Below, piece by piece: positions 41,950-48,633 of a DNA stretch of 58,989 nucleotides. The translations under genes were made by a program, and so were the position numbers. The stretch covers positions 1-58,989 of the forward strand of contig ONEJ01000039.1 in NCBI GenBank assembly GCA_900316805.1. The letters are read 5' to 3'. Position 1 is the stretch's first letter, and every line of letters begins with the position of its first letter. The notes under the pieces are model-generated. The model worked only from the letters and a program-made list of their open reading frames with translations, had not been told where the DNA came from and did not search any database. The stretch comes from an uncultured Lachnospiraceae bacterium (GTDB lineage: Bacteria > Bacillota > Clostridia > Lachnospirales > Lachnospiraceae).

Positions 41950-42972
41950 ATGAGATATCCGGAATTCTTAAAGGAACAGGGAATCATCGGTTTTGTCGCA
42001 CCATCTTTTGGGTGTGCCACGGAGCCTTATGCTTCCGCTTTTGCCAATGCAAGGGCACATTTTGAAAAGAGGGGCTACGGAGTCCGGCTGGGACCAAACT
42101 GCCTTCTGGACAAAGGAATCGGCATCAGCAACAAACCGCAGCTGTGTGCCCGGGAACTGAATGACTGTTACGGGGATTCGGACTCTGATGTGCTGATTTC
42201 CTGCGGGGGCGGAGAGCTGATGTGTGAGATCCTTCCCTATATGGATTTTGAGGCAATAGCAAAGGCGAAGCCGAAATGGTTTCTGGGGTATTCTGACAAT
42301 ACGAATTTTACGTTTTTGTCCACCACCCTCTGCGACACGGCGGCAATGTATGGCCCCTGTGCTGCGGCTTTTGGTATGGAACCCTGGCATGAATCCCTGC
42401 AGGATGCCTTTGATCTGCTCTGCGGGAAAACAATCAGGATCCACAACTATGATAAATGGGAACTGGAATCCATCAAGGATGAAACCCACCCCTTAGAGCC
42501 CTATCACCTGACGGAGCCCACATACATCAGGACATTTCCGGAGGGTGAGGCTGTCTTGGAAGGGCGGCTTTTGGGTGGCTGCATGGACTGTCTGGTAAAT
42601 CTCACCGGTACAGAGTTTGACCATGTAAGGAAATTTACCGACCGTTATCAGGAGGATGGAATCATCTGGTTTCTGGAGGCCTGTGATCTGGGGGTTATGG
42701 GAATCCGCAGAGCCCTGTGGCAGATGAGGCATGCAGGATGGTTTTCCCACGTGAAGGGATTTCTGATCGGCAGGCCTTACTGCTTCGGACAGGAGATGTT
42801 TGGTCTGGACCAGTATCAGGCTGTCACGGAGCTTTTGAAGGAGTTTGACGTTCCGATCGTTATGGATTTGGATATCGGACACCGTGCACCCATGATGACG
42901 ATGGTCAGTGGTGCTTACGCAAAGGTACATGCAGGAAACAATTCATTTACATTAGAATATGAGTGGAGGTAA
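41950..42972 (+). CDS. S66 LD-carboxypeptidase (LdcA/MccF family)
   Basis: A 340-residue serine peptidase that trims tetrapeptides of peptidoglycan or, in MccF-type members, inactivates peptide-nucleotide antibiotics. The catalytic triad is readable: the nucleophile Ser in FLGYSDNTNF near residue 117, the Glu in WFLEACDLG near 240, and the His in LDIGHRAPMM near 312. The N-terminal GFVAPSFGCA and CGGGELMCEILPYMD are typical. There is no signal peptide, so it works in the cytoplasm, recycling muropeptides. It sits 3 bases before the DUF1002 gene, so co-transcription is likely. Confidence 0.9.
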   Translation: MRYPEFLKEQGIIGFVAPSFGCATEPYASAFANARAHFEKRGYGVRLGPNCLLDKGIGISNKPQLCARELNDCYGDSDSDVLISCGGGELMCEILPYMDFEAIAKAKPKWFLGYSDNTNFTFLSTTLCDTAAMYGPCAAAFGMEPWHESLQDAFDLLCGKTIRIHNYDKWELESIKDETHPLEPYHLTEPTYIRTFPEGEAVLEGRLLGGCMDCLVNLTGTEFDHVRKFTDRYQEDGIIWFLEACDLGVMGIRRALWQMRHAGWFSHVKGFLIGRPYCFGQEMFGLDQYQAVTELLKEFDVPIVMDLDIGHRAPMMTMVSGAYAKVHAGNNSFTLEYEWR

Positions 42973-42975
42973 AAA

Positions 42976-43944
42976 ATGAAAGGATCAAGTAAGAAATTAA
43001 CAGCACTGCTTCTGGCAGCAGTTACACTGACAGCAGCGGCACCGGCAGCAGTCCGGGCGCAGGAGGTAACACAGGAAACGCAGCAGGAGGTACAGCAGAC
43101 ACAAAGCACAGAACCCCAGGAGGGGGATGAGGTTACCATCACGAAGGAGGACAAACCCTATCTTGCCCTGGGTGGTGACCTGACGGCGGACCAGCAGCAT
43201 AAGGTTCTGGAATACATGGGCATCGAGGCTTCGGATTTTGACCAGTATGATGTGGTGTATGTGACCAACGAGGAGGAGCACAAGTATCTGGATGCCTATG
43301 TTCCGAAGGAAAAGATTGGTACAAGAGCTCTTTCTTCCGTCATGATTTCTCTGGCTGACGAGGGAAACGGCCTCAAAGTGTCCACCTACAATATTAACTA
43401 CTGTACAGCCGGTATGTACAAGAATGCCCTTGCCACAGCCGGGGTGCAGGATGCCAATGTGATTGTGGCAGGCCCCTTTGAACTTTCCGGCACGGCAGCG
43501 TTAGTGGGAACACTGGAGGCTTATGAGAAGCTGACCGGGGAAGAACTGAACGAGGATGTGGTGGATGCGGCCATGGACGAGCTGGTGACCACCGGTGAGC
43601 TGGAACAGAGCATTGACGGAGATGCTGAGGATGTGGAGGCCATGATTGCCGACCTGAAGGCAAAAATCGCAAGTGGAGATCTGGACACGAAGGAGGAAAT
43701 TGAAGCTGCCATTGAGGAAGCCGCTGAGAAATATGACCTAAAGCTTTCGGAGGAAGACAAGGGGAAAATCCTTGCCCTTCTGGATAAGCTGAAGAACCTG
43801 GATTTGGACTGGGACAGCATTGCCAGTCAGGCGGAGGACTGGGCAAACCAGCTGAAGGTCACGTTAAAAGACGCCGGTGTGTGGAATCAGATCTGTGCCT
43901 TTTTCCAGAAGCTTTTGGATGCCATCAAATCATTTTTCTCATAA
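42976..43944 (+). CDS. DUF1002 secreted protein (YpuA-like)
   Basis: A 322-residue exported protein. The signal peptide (ALLLAAVTLTAAAPAAVRA) is followed by a Gln/Thr/Glu-rich linker (about 28-52). The DUF1002 region contains LALGGDLTADQQHKVLEYMG, VYVTNEEEHKYLD, GTRALSSVMIS and VIVAGPFELSGTAALVGTLEAYE (the last about residues 160-180). The tail is acidic and helical, ending in LDAIKSFFS. The function is unknown; the B. subtilis homologue YpuA is reported as linked to wall stress. The gene follows the LD-carboxypeptidase after 3 bases and is the last gene before a PhoP-box-like region. Confidence 0.88.
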   Translation: MKGSSKKLTALLLAAVTLTAAAPAAVRAQEVTQETQQEVQQTQSTEPQEGDEVTITKEDKPYLALGGDLTADQQHKVLEYMGIEASDFDQYDVVYVTNEEEHKYLDAYVPKEKIGTRALSSVMISLADEGNGLKVSTYNINYCTAGMYKNALATAGVQDANVIVAGPFELSGTAALVGTLEAYEKLTGEELNEDVVDAAMDELVTTGELEQSIDGDAEDVEAMIADLKAKIASGDLDTKEEIEAAIEEAAEKYDLKLSEEDKGKILALLDKLKNLDLDWDSIASQAEDWANQLKVTLKDAGVWNQICAFFQKLLDAIKSFFS

Positions 43945-43949
43945 AAAAC

Positions 43950-43977
43950 TGTAAAATATAGGTAAAATGATTGTAAA
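43950..43977 (+). promoter_or_regulatory. Three PhoP-box-like repeats
   Basis: TGTAAA (43950-43955), GGTAAA (43961-43966) and TGTAAA (43972-43977) recur with an 11-base period. On the other strand they read TTTACA-N5-TTTACC-N5-TTTACA, the spacing and sequence expected of PhoP boxes in B. subtilis. They overlap the -35 of the phosphate transporter promoter. Confidence 0.5.
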
Positions 43978-44000
43978 AGTCATTCAAAGTGTTTTATAAT
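43971..44000 (+). promoter_or_regulatory. Promoter of the Na/Pi symporter gene
   Basis: TTGTAA at 43971-43976 and a perfect TATAAT at 43995-44000 are 18 bases apart, 45 bases before the start codon. The -35 overlaps the last PhoP-box-like repeat. Confidence 0.6.
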
Positions 44001-44044
44001 GGGAACGTATTTATTGTAGACACGAGAGAAAAGGAATCAAAAAT

Positions 44045-45856
44045 ATGAATGGCATTACAATCGTTTTGTCCCTTTTGAGCGGCGTTGCGCTGTTTCTGTT
44101 CGGTATGTCCCTGATGGGAGACGGACTGAAGAAGGTGGCAGGAAACAAGCTGGAGCTTGTACTGTACAAGCTTACGAATACCCCCATTAAGGGAGTACTT
44201 CTTGGAACTGTAGTTACGGCAATCATCCAGTCATCCTCCGCGACGACGGTTATGGTGGTGGGATTTGTCAATTCCGGTATCATGAAGGTGGCTCAGGCCA
44301 TCGGTATTATCATGGGAGCCAATATCGGTACCAGTATCACAGGATGGATCCTGTGTCTGTCCTATATCGAGGGCTCCAGTGGTGTGGCACAGCTGTTGTC
44401 CACGGCCACGATCTCGGCGGTGGTTGCCATCGTCGGCATTATTTTCAAGATGTTCATCAAGAAAAACGCCTACAAAAATGTGGGAGATATCATGCTTGGC
44501 TTTGCCATTCTGATGATGGGCATGCAGACCATGAGCGGCGCCATGTCACCTCTTAAGGAGAACGAGCACTTCGTGAACGCTCTGACCATGTTTTCCAATC
44601 CGCTGATGGGTATTATCGTCGGTATTGTATTTACGGCGATCCTTCAGAGTGCATCGGCTTCGGTGGGAATTCTGCAGGCGCTGGCCATGACGGGAAGCAT
44701 CAGCTTTGCGGCAGCACTTCCCATTACCATGGGAATCGGTGTAGGGGCAGCATGTCCGGTGCTGCTTTCTTCCATCGGAACCAATAAGAACGGCAAGCGT
44801 ACGGCGTTAATTTACCTGATCAACGATCTGTTTGGTCTGGTATTCTGGTCCATTGTCTTCTATTCGGTCAATGCCTTTGTGCATTTTCCTTTTATGGATA
44901 TGACCATGAGTCCGGTGACCATTGCCCTGTTAAATACGGTATTCAGACTGGCAACGATCCTGCTTCTCATTCCATTCATTTCCCTGATCGAAAAGCTGGT
45001 ATTTAAGCTGATCAAGGATGATCCGGAGGAACTGGCAGATCAGGCGGATTTCGATCTGCTGGAGGAGCGTTTCCTTGCCTATCCGGCTCTTGCCATCGGG
45101 CAGTGCCATACAGCCATGAACGGCATGGCTAAGAAGGCGAGAAAAAATATTTATCGTTCCATGTCCCTGCTGGATGAGTTCTCGCGGGACAAATATAATA
45201 AGATTCAGGAAAAGGAAAATTTGATTGACAAGTATGAGGATAAGCTGGGGACCTATCTCATGCAGCTGACGGCTCATGAACTTTCCATGTCCCAGAGCCA
45301 GGAGGTATCCAAATTTCTCCATACCTTAAGCGATTTTGAACGTCTCGGGGATCATGCAGTCAATATCTCCAAGGTGGCAGCGGAACTGGAGGAAAAGAAG
45401 TTTACCTTTTCCGAATTTGCCCAGTATGAGCTGGAGGTTCTGGTGTCTGCGGTAAAGGAAATCGTTGGGCTTACGGTGGATGCTTTCTGCGAGGACGATC
45501 TCCACAAGGCTGCAAGGATTGAGCCCTTGCGGGAGCTTATCGGAATGCTCTGCAATGAGCTGAAGAACCGGCATATTGCAAGACTCAAAGAGGGAAAATG
45601 CGAGATGAAGCAGGGCTTTGCCTTCAATGATCTTCTGACGAACCTGGAACGAATTTCCGCCCACTGCTCCAACGTGGCAGTGGCCATGATCGAGATCGAG
45701 ACGGCAGATTTTGATACCCATGAGTATTTAAAGAGCGTGCGCCAGATGAAGAACGACCAGTATTTGGAGTGGTTCGAGGAGTACGCAAGGAAATATAATA
45801 TCGCTTCCAGCAAGAAGGAACGCAAAAAGCAGCTGGCGGCGGCTAAGACAAATTAA
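44045..45856 (+). CDS. Na+/phosphate symporter with PhoU-like domain (NptA/YjbB type)
   Basis: A 603-residue transporter. Two inverted Na/Pi-cotransporter repeats carry the QSSSATTVM signature (near residue 60) and its repeat ILQSASASVGIL (near 200). About nine helices cover residues 5-320. The cytoplasmic C-terminal domain (about 330-590) is PhoU-like and helical, with DFERLGDHAVNIS near 430 matching the metal-binding PhoU motif and a second such segment near 540 (NLERISAHCSNVA). GAAAAGGA lies before ATG 44045. The upstream repeats resemble PhoP boxes, suggesting phosphate-dependent expression. A strong terminator follows, so it is a single-gene unit. Confidence 0.93.
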   Translation: MNGITIVLSLLSGVALFLFGMSLMGDGLKKVAGNKLELVLYKLTNTPIKGVLLGTVVTAIIQSSSATTVMVVGFVNSGIMKVAQAIGIIMGANIGTSITGWILCLSYIEGSSGVAQLLSTATISAVVAIVGIIFKMFIKKNAYKNVGDIMLGFAILMMGMQTMSGAMSPLKENEHFVNALTMFSNPLMGIIVGIVFTAILQSASASVGILQALAMTGSISFAAALPITMGIGVGAACPVLLSSIGTNKNGKRTALIYLINDLFGLVFWSIVFYSVNAFVHFPFMDMTMSPVTIALLNTVFRLATILLLIPFISLIEKLVFKLIKDDPEELADQADFDLLEERFLAYPALAIGQCHTAMNGMAKKARKNIYRSMSLLDEFSRDKYNKIQEKENLIDKYEDKLGTYLMQLTAHELSMSQSQEVSKFLHTLSDFERLGDHAVNISKVAAELEEKKFTFSEFAQYELEVLVSAVKEIVGLTVDAFCEDDLHKAARIEPLRELIGMLCNELKNRHIARLKEGKCEMKQGFAFNDLLTNLERISAHCSNVAVAMIEIETADFDTHEYLKSVRQMKNDQYLEWFEEYARKYNIASSKKERKKQLAAAKTN

Positions 45857-45864
45857 AGTTTTTT

Positions 45865-45907
45865 AATTCCACAGATAGTGTATTGACATTGTCTGTGGAA
45901 TTTTTTG
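45865..45907 (+). terminator. Terminator after the Na/Pi symporter gene
   Basis: AATTCCACAGA pairs perfectly with TCTGTGGAATT (11 bp) around a 16-base loop and runs into TTTTTTG. A-rich sequence to its left does not quite give a bidirectional terminator. Confidence 0.85.
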
Positions 45908-45987
45908 ATAAGTCCGTTTTATAGTACCACGAAAATCGCATAATAGCTCCAGAAGGAAAGAAAAATGGCAGAATGGAGCGTGGAAAA

Positions 45988-46098
45988 ATGAAAGGATATG
46001 TGGTAGAAAGCGGATACATGGGACTGATCGGGGGAACATACCTCCTGTTTGCGGATGAGAGCGATTATGTGGAGGCTTACAGCGAAAGCCAGCTTTAA
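45988..46098 (+). CDS. Small 36-residue protein, conserved-looking
   Basis: ATG 45988 follows GGAG by 9 bases, in a 170-base gap between larger genes. The product begins MKGYVVESGYMGLIGGTYLL and continues FADESDYVEAY, ending SQL. It is acidic with many Tyr and Gly and no membrane helix. I have a sense that short proteins of the pattern MKGY-ESGY-G-V-G-Y-LFA-E-DY are frequent in Lachnospiraceae, but this cannot be checked here. A hairpin follows at 46128-46153. Confidence 0.5.
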   Translation: MKGYVVESGYMGLIGGTYLLFADESDYVEAYSESQL

Positions 46099-46127
46099 AA
46101 AGAAGCGGGAGCATTGCCCAAAACCGC

Positions 46128-46153
46128 TACAGTTCACATACCTGTGAACTGTA
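46128..46153. repeat. Perfect 11-bp inverted repeat
   Basis: TACAGTTCACA (46128-46138) pairs with TGTGAACTGTA (46143-46153) around TACC. No long T-tract follows, so it is not a classical terminator. The word GAACTGTAAC is similar to the CTGAACAGTTAC arm of the structured leader at 54919-55050, so it may belong to the same repeat type. Confidence 0.55.
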
Positions 46154-46194
46154 ACAAGAATACATTTTCTTATGCATAATTACACATGGCTACA

Positions 46195-46223
46195 TTGAAT
46201 TTTTGCGGATGTTGTGGCATAAT
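46195..46223 (+). promoter_or_regulatory. Putative promoter of the thioesterase-peptidase operon
   Basis: TTGAAT at 46195-46200 and CATAAT at 46218-46223 are separated by 17 bases, 48 bases before the thioesterase start. Confidence 0.45.
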
Positions 46224-46270
46224 AGCAGAAGGAGTATCTGTTATGGAAGATTCGCGAGGAGGTATGCATT

Positions 46271-46732
46271 TTGAAGCAGGAAATTGAGATCGCGGGCACA
46301 CCGCAGGATTTTAAATTACGCCCCTATGAGCATCATGCGCAGTATTATGAGACAGATCAGATGGGAATCATTCATCACAGCAACTATGTCCGGTGGATGG
46401 AGGAGGCCCGCATGGATCTGATGGATCAGATCGGCCTTAATTATAAGCAGATGGAAGAGATGGAGATCATCAGCCCTGTGCTTTCGGTCTCCGTGGAATA
46501 CCATAGTATGGTGCATTTTGATGATACGGTTGTCCTTGAGACCAAGCTGGTGAAGTACAACGGCATCAAGATGGAGCTGGAATATGTGATGACAGATAAA
46601 GAAACCGGGGAACTAAGAACCACCGGAAGAAGCAGCCATTGCTTTTTGAACCGGTCCGGGAAACCGATTTCCCTGAAGCGTTCCTATCCGGAGCTGGATA
46701 CGAAGTTTTTTGAGATGAAGGAGGAACTGTAG
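46271..46732 (+). CDS. Acyl-CoA thioesterase, 4HBT hotdog fold
   Basis: A 153-residue thioesterase. The start is TTG 46271, 9 bases after GGAGG; the nearer ATG at 46264 closes after seven codons. YYETDQMGIIHHSNYVRWMEEARM carries the 4-hydroxybenzoyl-CoA thioesterase signature (Asp near residue 30 catalytic), and VEYHSMVHFDDTVVLET is the following strand pair. The substrate is not evident; YbgC/FadM-type enzymes hydrolyse short or medium acyl-CoA. It is followed immediately by the M24 peptidase gene, whose GTG start touches its stop codon. Confidence 0.85.
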   Translation: MKQEIEIAGTPQDFKLRPYEHHAQYYETDQMGIIHHSNYVRWMEEARMDLMDQIGLNYKQMEEMEIISPVLSVSVEYHSMVHFDDTVVLETKLVKYNGIKMELEYVMTDKETGELRTTGRSSHCFLNRSGKPISLKRSYPELDTKFFEMKEEL

Positions 46733-48511
46733 GTGATCCGAGAGCGTCTTGAGGCGCTGCGTGAACTGATGAAGAAGCGGGGGATTACTGCCTATCTTGT
46801 GCCTACAGCTGATTATCACGAATCAGAATATGTGGGAGAGCATTTTAAGGAAAGAGCCTATATTACGGGCTTTACCGGTTCCGCGGGTACGGCGGTGATT
46901 ACCTTAAGTGATGCCGGACTTTGGACTGACGGAAGGTATTTTGTGCAGGCAGCAAAGCAGCTTGAGGATACCACGATTACCTTATACCGGAGGGGAGAGG
47001 AAGGAGTCCCCACCATTTTGGAATATCTGGAAGGTCATCTGGGAGAGGGAGACTGTCTGGGCTTTGACGGCCGCTGTGTCAATGGAAAATGGGGACGGCA
47101 GCTGGAAGAACTTGTGCAAAGGAAGCACGTAAGTCTTCATGTCAGCGAGGATCTCATAGATGAAATATGGGAGGATCGTCCACCTCTGTCAAAGGAGCCG
47201 GCATGGATTCTGGACACCGGTTACAGTGGGATGAGTACAGCGGGGAAACTGGCATCCGTGAGAGACAACATGGAAAAGCAGGGAGCAGACGTGCATCTTT
47301 TATCCTCGCTTTGCGATATCGCATGGATTTTAAATCTGCGGGGGAATGACATCATCTATGTACCGGTTGTGCTTTCCTATCTGGTGCTAACCAGAGAGGA
47401 GTGTTTCCTTTTTGTGCAGAAGGAGGCTGTCGGCGAAAGGGTAATGCAGTATCTTACGGAGAATGGTGTTCAGGTAAGGGCTTATGAGGATTTTTACGAT
47501 TACGCAGCGGCTCTTAAGGACAGAAGGATCCTTTTGGATTCCGGCATTGTGAATTACCGGATTTTAAGTAGTATTTCCGGTTGTAATCAGCTTGTGGATG
47601 CCATGAATCCGGAGGAATTATTCCGGGCTGTGAAGAATCCGATAGAGCTTTCCAATTGCAGAGCCGCCCATGAGAAGGATGCGGTGGCTATGTGCCGCTT
47701 TATGTACTGGCTGAAGCAGAATATTGGAAAGCAGGAGATTACAGAACTTTCCGCGGCAGAGTACCTGCAAAGGCTGCGGGCGCAGCAGGAGGGATTTCTG
47801 GATCTGAGTTTTGAGACCATCAGCGCCTATGGTGAGCACGGAGCTATCGTGCATTATGCGGCTACAGCGGAGACCAATGTGCCCTTACATCCGGAGGGCC
47901 TTTTTCTGGTGGATTCCGGCGGTCATTATCTGGAAGGAACTACCGATATTACAAGAACCTTTGCCCTGGGACCTCTGACGGAGCAGATGAAGGCTGATTA
48001 CACCAGGGTCTTAAGGTCAAATCTAGCTCTGATGAATGCGGTCTTTCTCTACGGCTGTACGGGGCGGAACCTGGACATTCTGGCCAGAGAACCCCTGTGG
48101 GAAGCAGGCCTTGACTATAAACACGGCACCGGCCACGGGGTGGGCTATATTCTGAATGTCCATGAGGGACCCAATGCCTTTCGCTGGCAACGGAGGGGAG
48201 AGGAAACGGCTTTGGAGGAGGGCATGATAACTACCGACGAGCCGGGTCTTTATCTGGAGGGACAGTACGGTATCCGTCTGGAGAACGAACTGGCCTGCCG
48301 GTGCGGGAAAAAGAACGAATATGGCCAGTTCATGTATTTTGAGAACCTGACCTTTGTTCCCTTTGATCTGGATGCTGTAGACGCTGACCAGATGACGGAC
48401 AGGGAGCGGGAGTGGCTGAATCAGTATCACAGATCTGTTTACACCACGGTTTCTCCGTACCTTACCGAGGACGAGCTTGCCTGGCTTCAGGAAGCAACCA
48501 GGGAGATTTAA
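46733..48511 (+). CDS. Aminopeptidase P family (M24, Xaa-Pro) metallopeptidase
   Basis: A 592-residue three-domain peptidase that removes N-terminal residues before proline. Two creatinase-like N-terminal domains (about 1-130 and 140-300) precede a pita-bread catalytic domain (about 310-530). The five metal ligands are readable: Asp in LVDSGGHYLEGTTDITRTF (both Asp), His in GTGHGVGY, Glu in TDEPGLYLEG and Glu in RLENELAC. The extra C-terminal segment (about 530-592) is typical of the long XPNPEP1-like subclass. Start GTG 46733 follows the thioesterase stop with no gap, so the two are translationally coupled. Confidence 0.93.
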   Translation: MIRERLEALRELMKKRGITAYLVPTADYHESEYVGEHFKERAYITGFTGSAGTAVITLSDAGLWTDGRYFVQAAKQLEDTTITLYRRGEEGVPTILEYLEGHLGEGDCLGFDGRCVNGKWGRQLEELVQRKHVSLHVSEDLIDEIWEDRPPLSKEPAWILDTGYSGMSTAGKLASVRDNMEKQGADVHLLSSLCDIAWILNLRGNDIIYVPVVLSYLVLTREECFLFVQKEAVGERVMQYLTENGVQVRAYEDFYDYAAALKDRRILLDSGIVNYRILSSISGCNQLVDAMNPEELFRAVKNPIELSNCRAAHEKDAVAMCRFMYWLKQNIGKQEITELSAAEYLQRLRAQQEGFLDLSFETISAYGEHGAIVHYAATAETNVPLHPEGLFLVDSGGHYLEGTTDITRTFALGPLTEQMKADYTRVLRSNLALMNAVFLYGCTGRNLDILAREPLWEAGLDYKHGTGHGVGYILNVHEGPNAFRWQRRGEETALEEGMITTDEPGLYLEGQYGIRLENELACRCGKKNEYGQFMYFENLTFVPFDLDAVDADQMTDREREWLNQYHRSVYTTVSPYLTEDELAWLQEATREI

Positions 48512-48633
48512 AGTCAAACAGCCATCGGGCAGTCGAAGGTTAAAAAACTACAATGAAGTTCGGATTGCTGCTATGGCGAATATGTCCCGAGAAGCCATGA
48601 AGCAGTGAAAAAAGCAATAAGGAGCAAAAAGCA

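Noticed and set aside
48512-48633. Possible small gene between the M24 peptidase and polA
   Set aside because: The longest frame from ATG is 15 codons, and no ribosome site precedes it. The gap looks like a plain spacer with the polA ribosome site.
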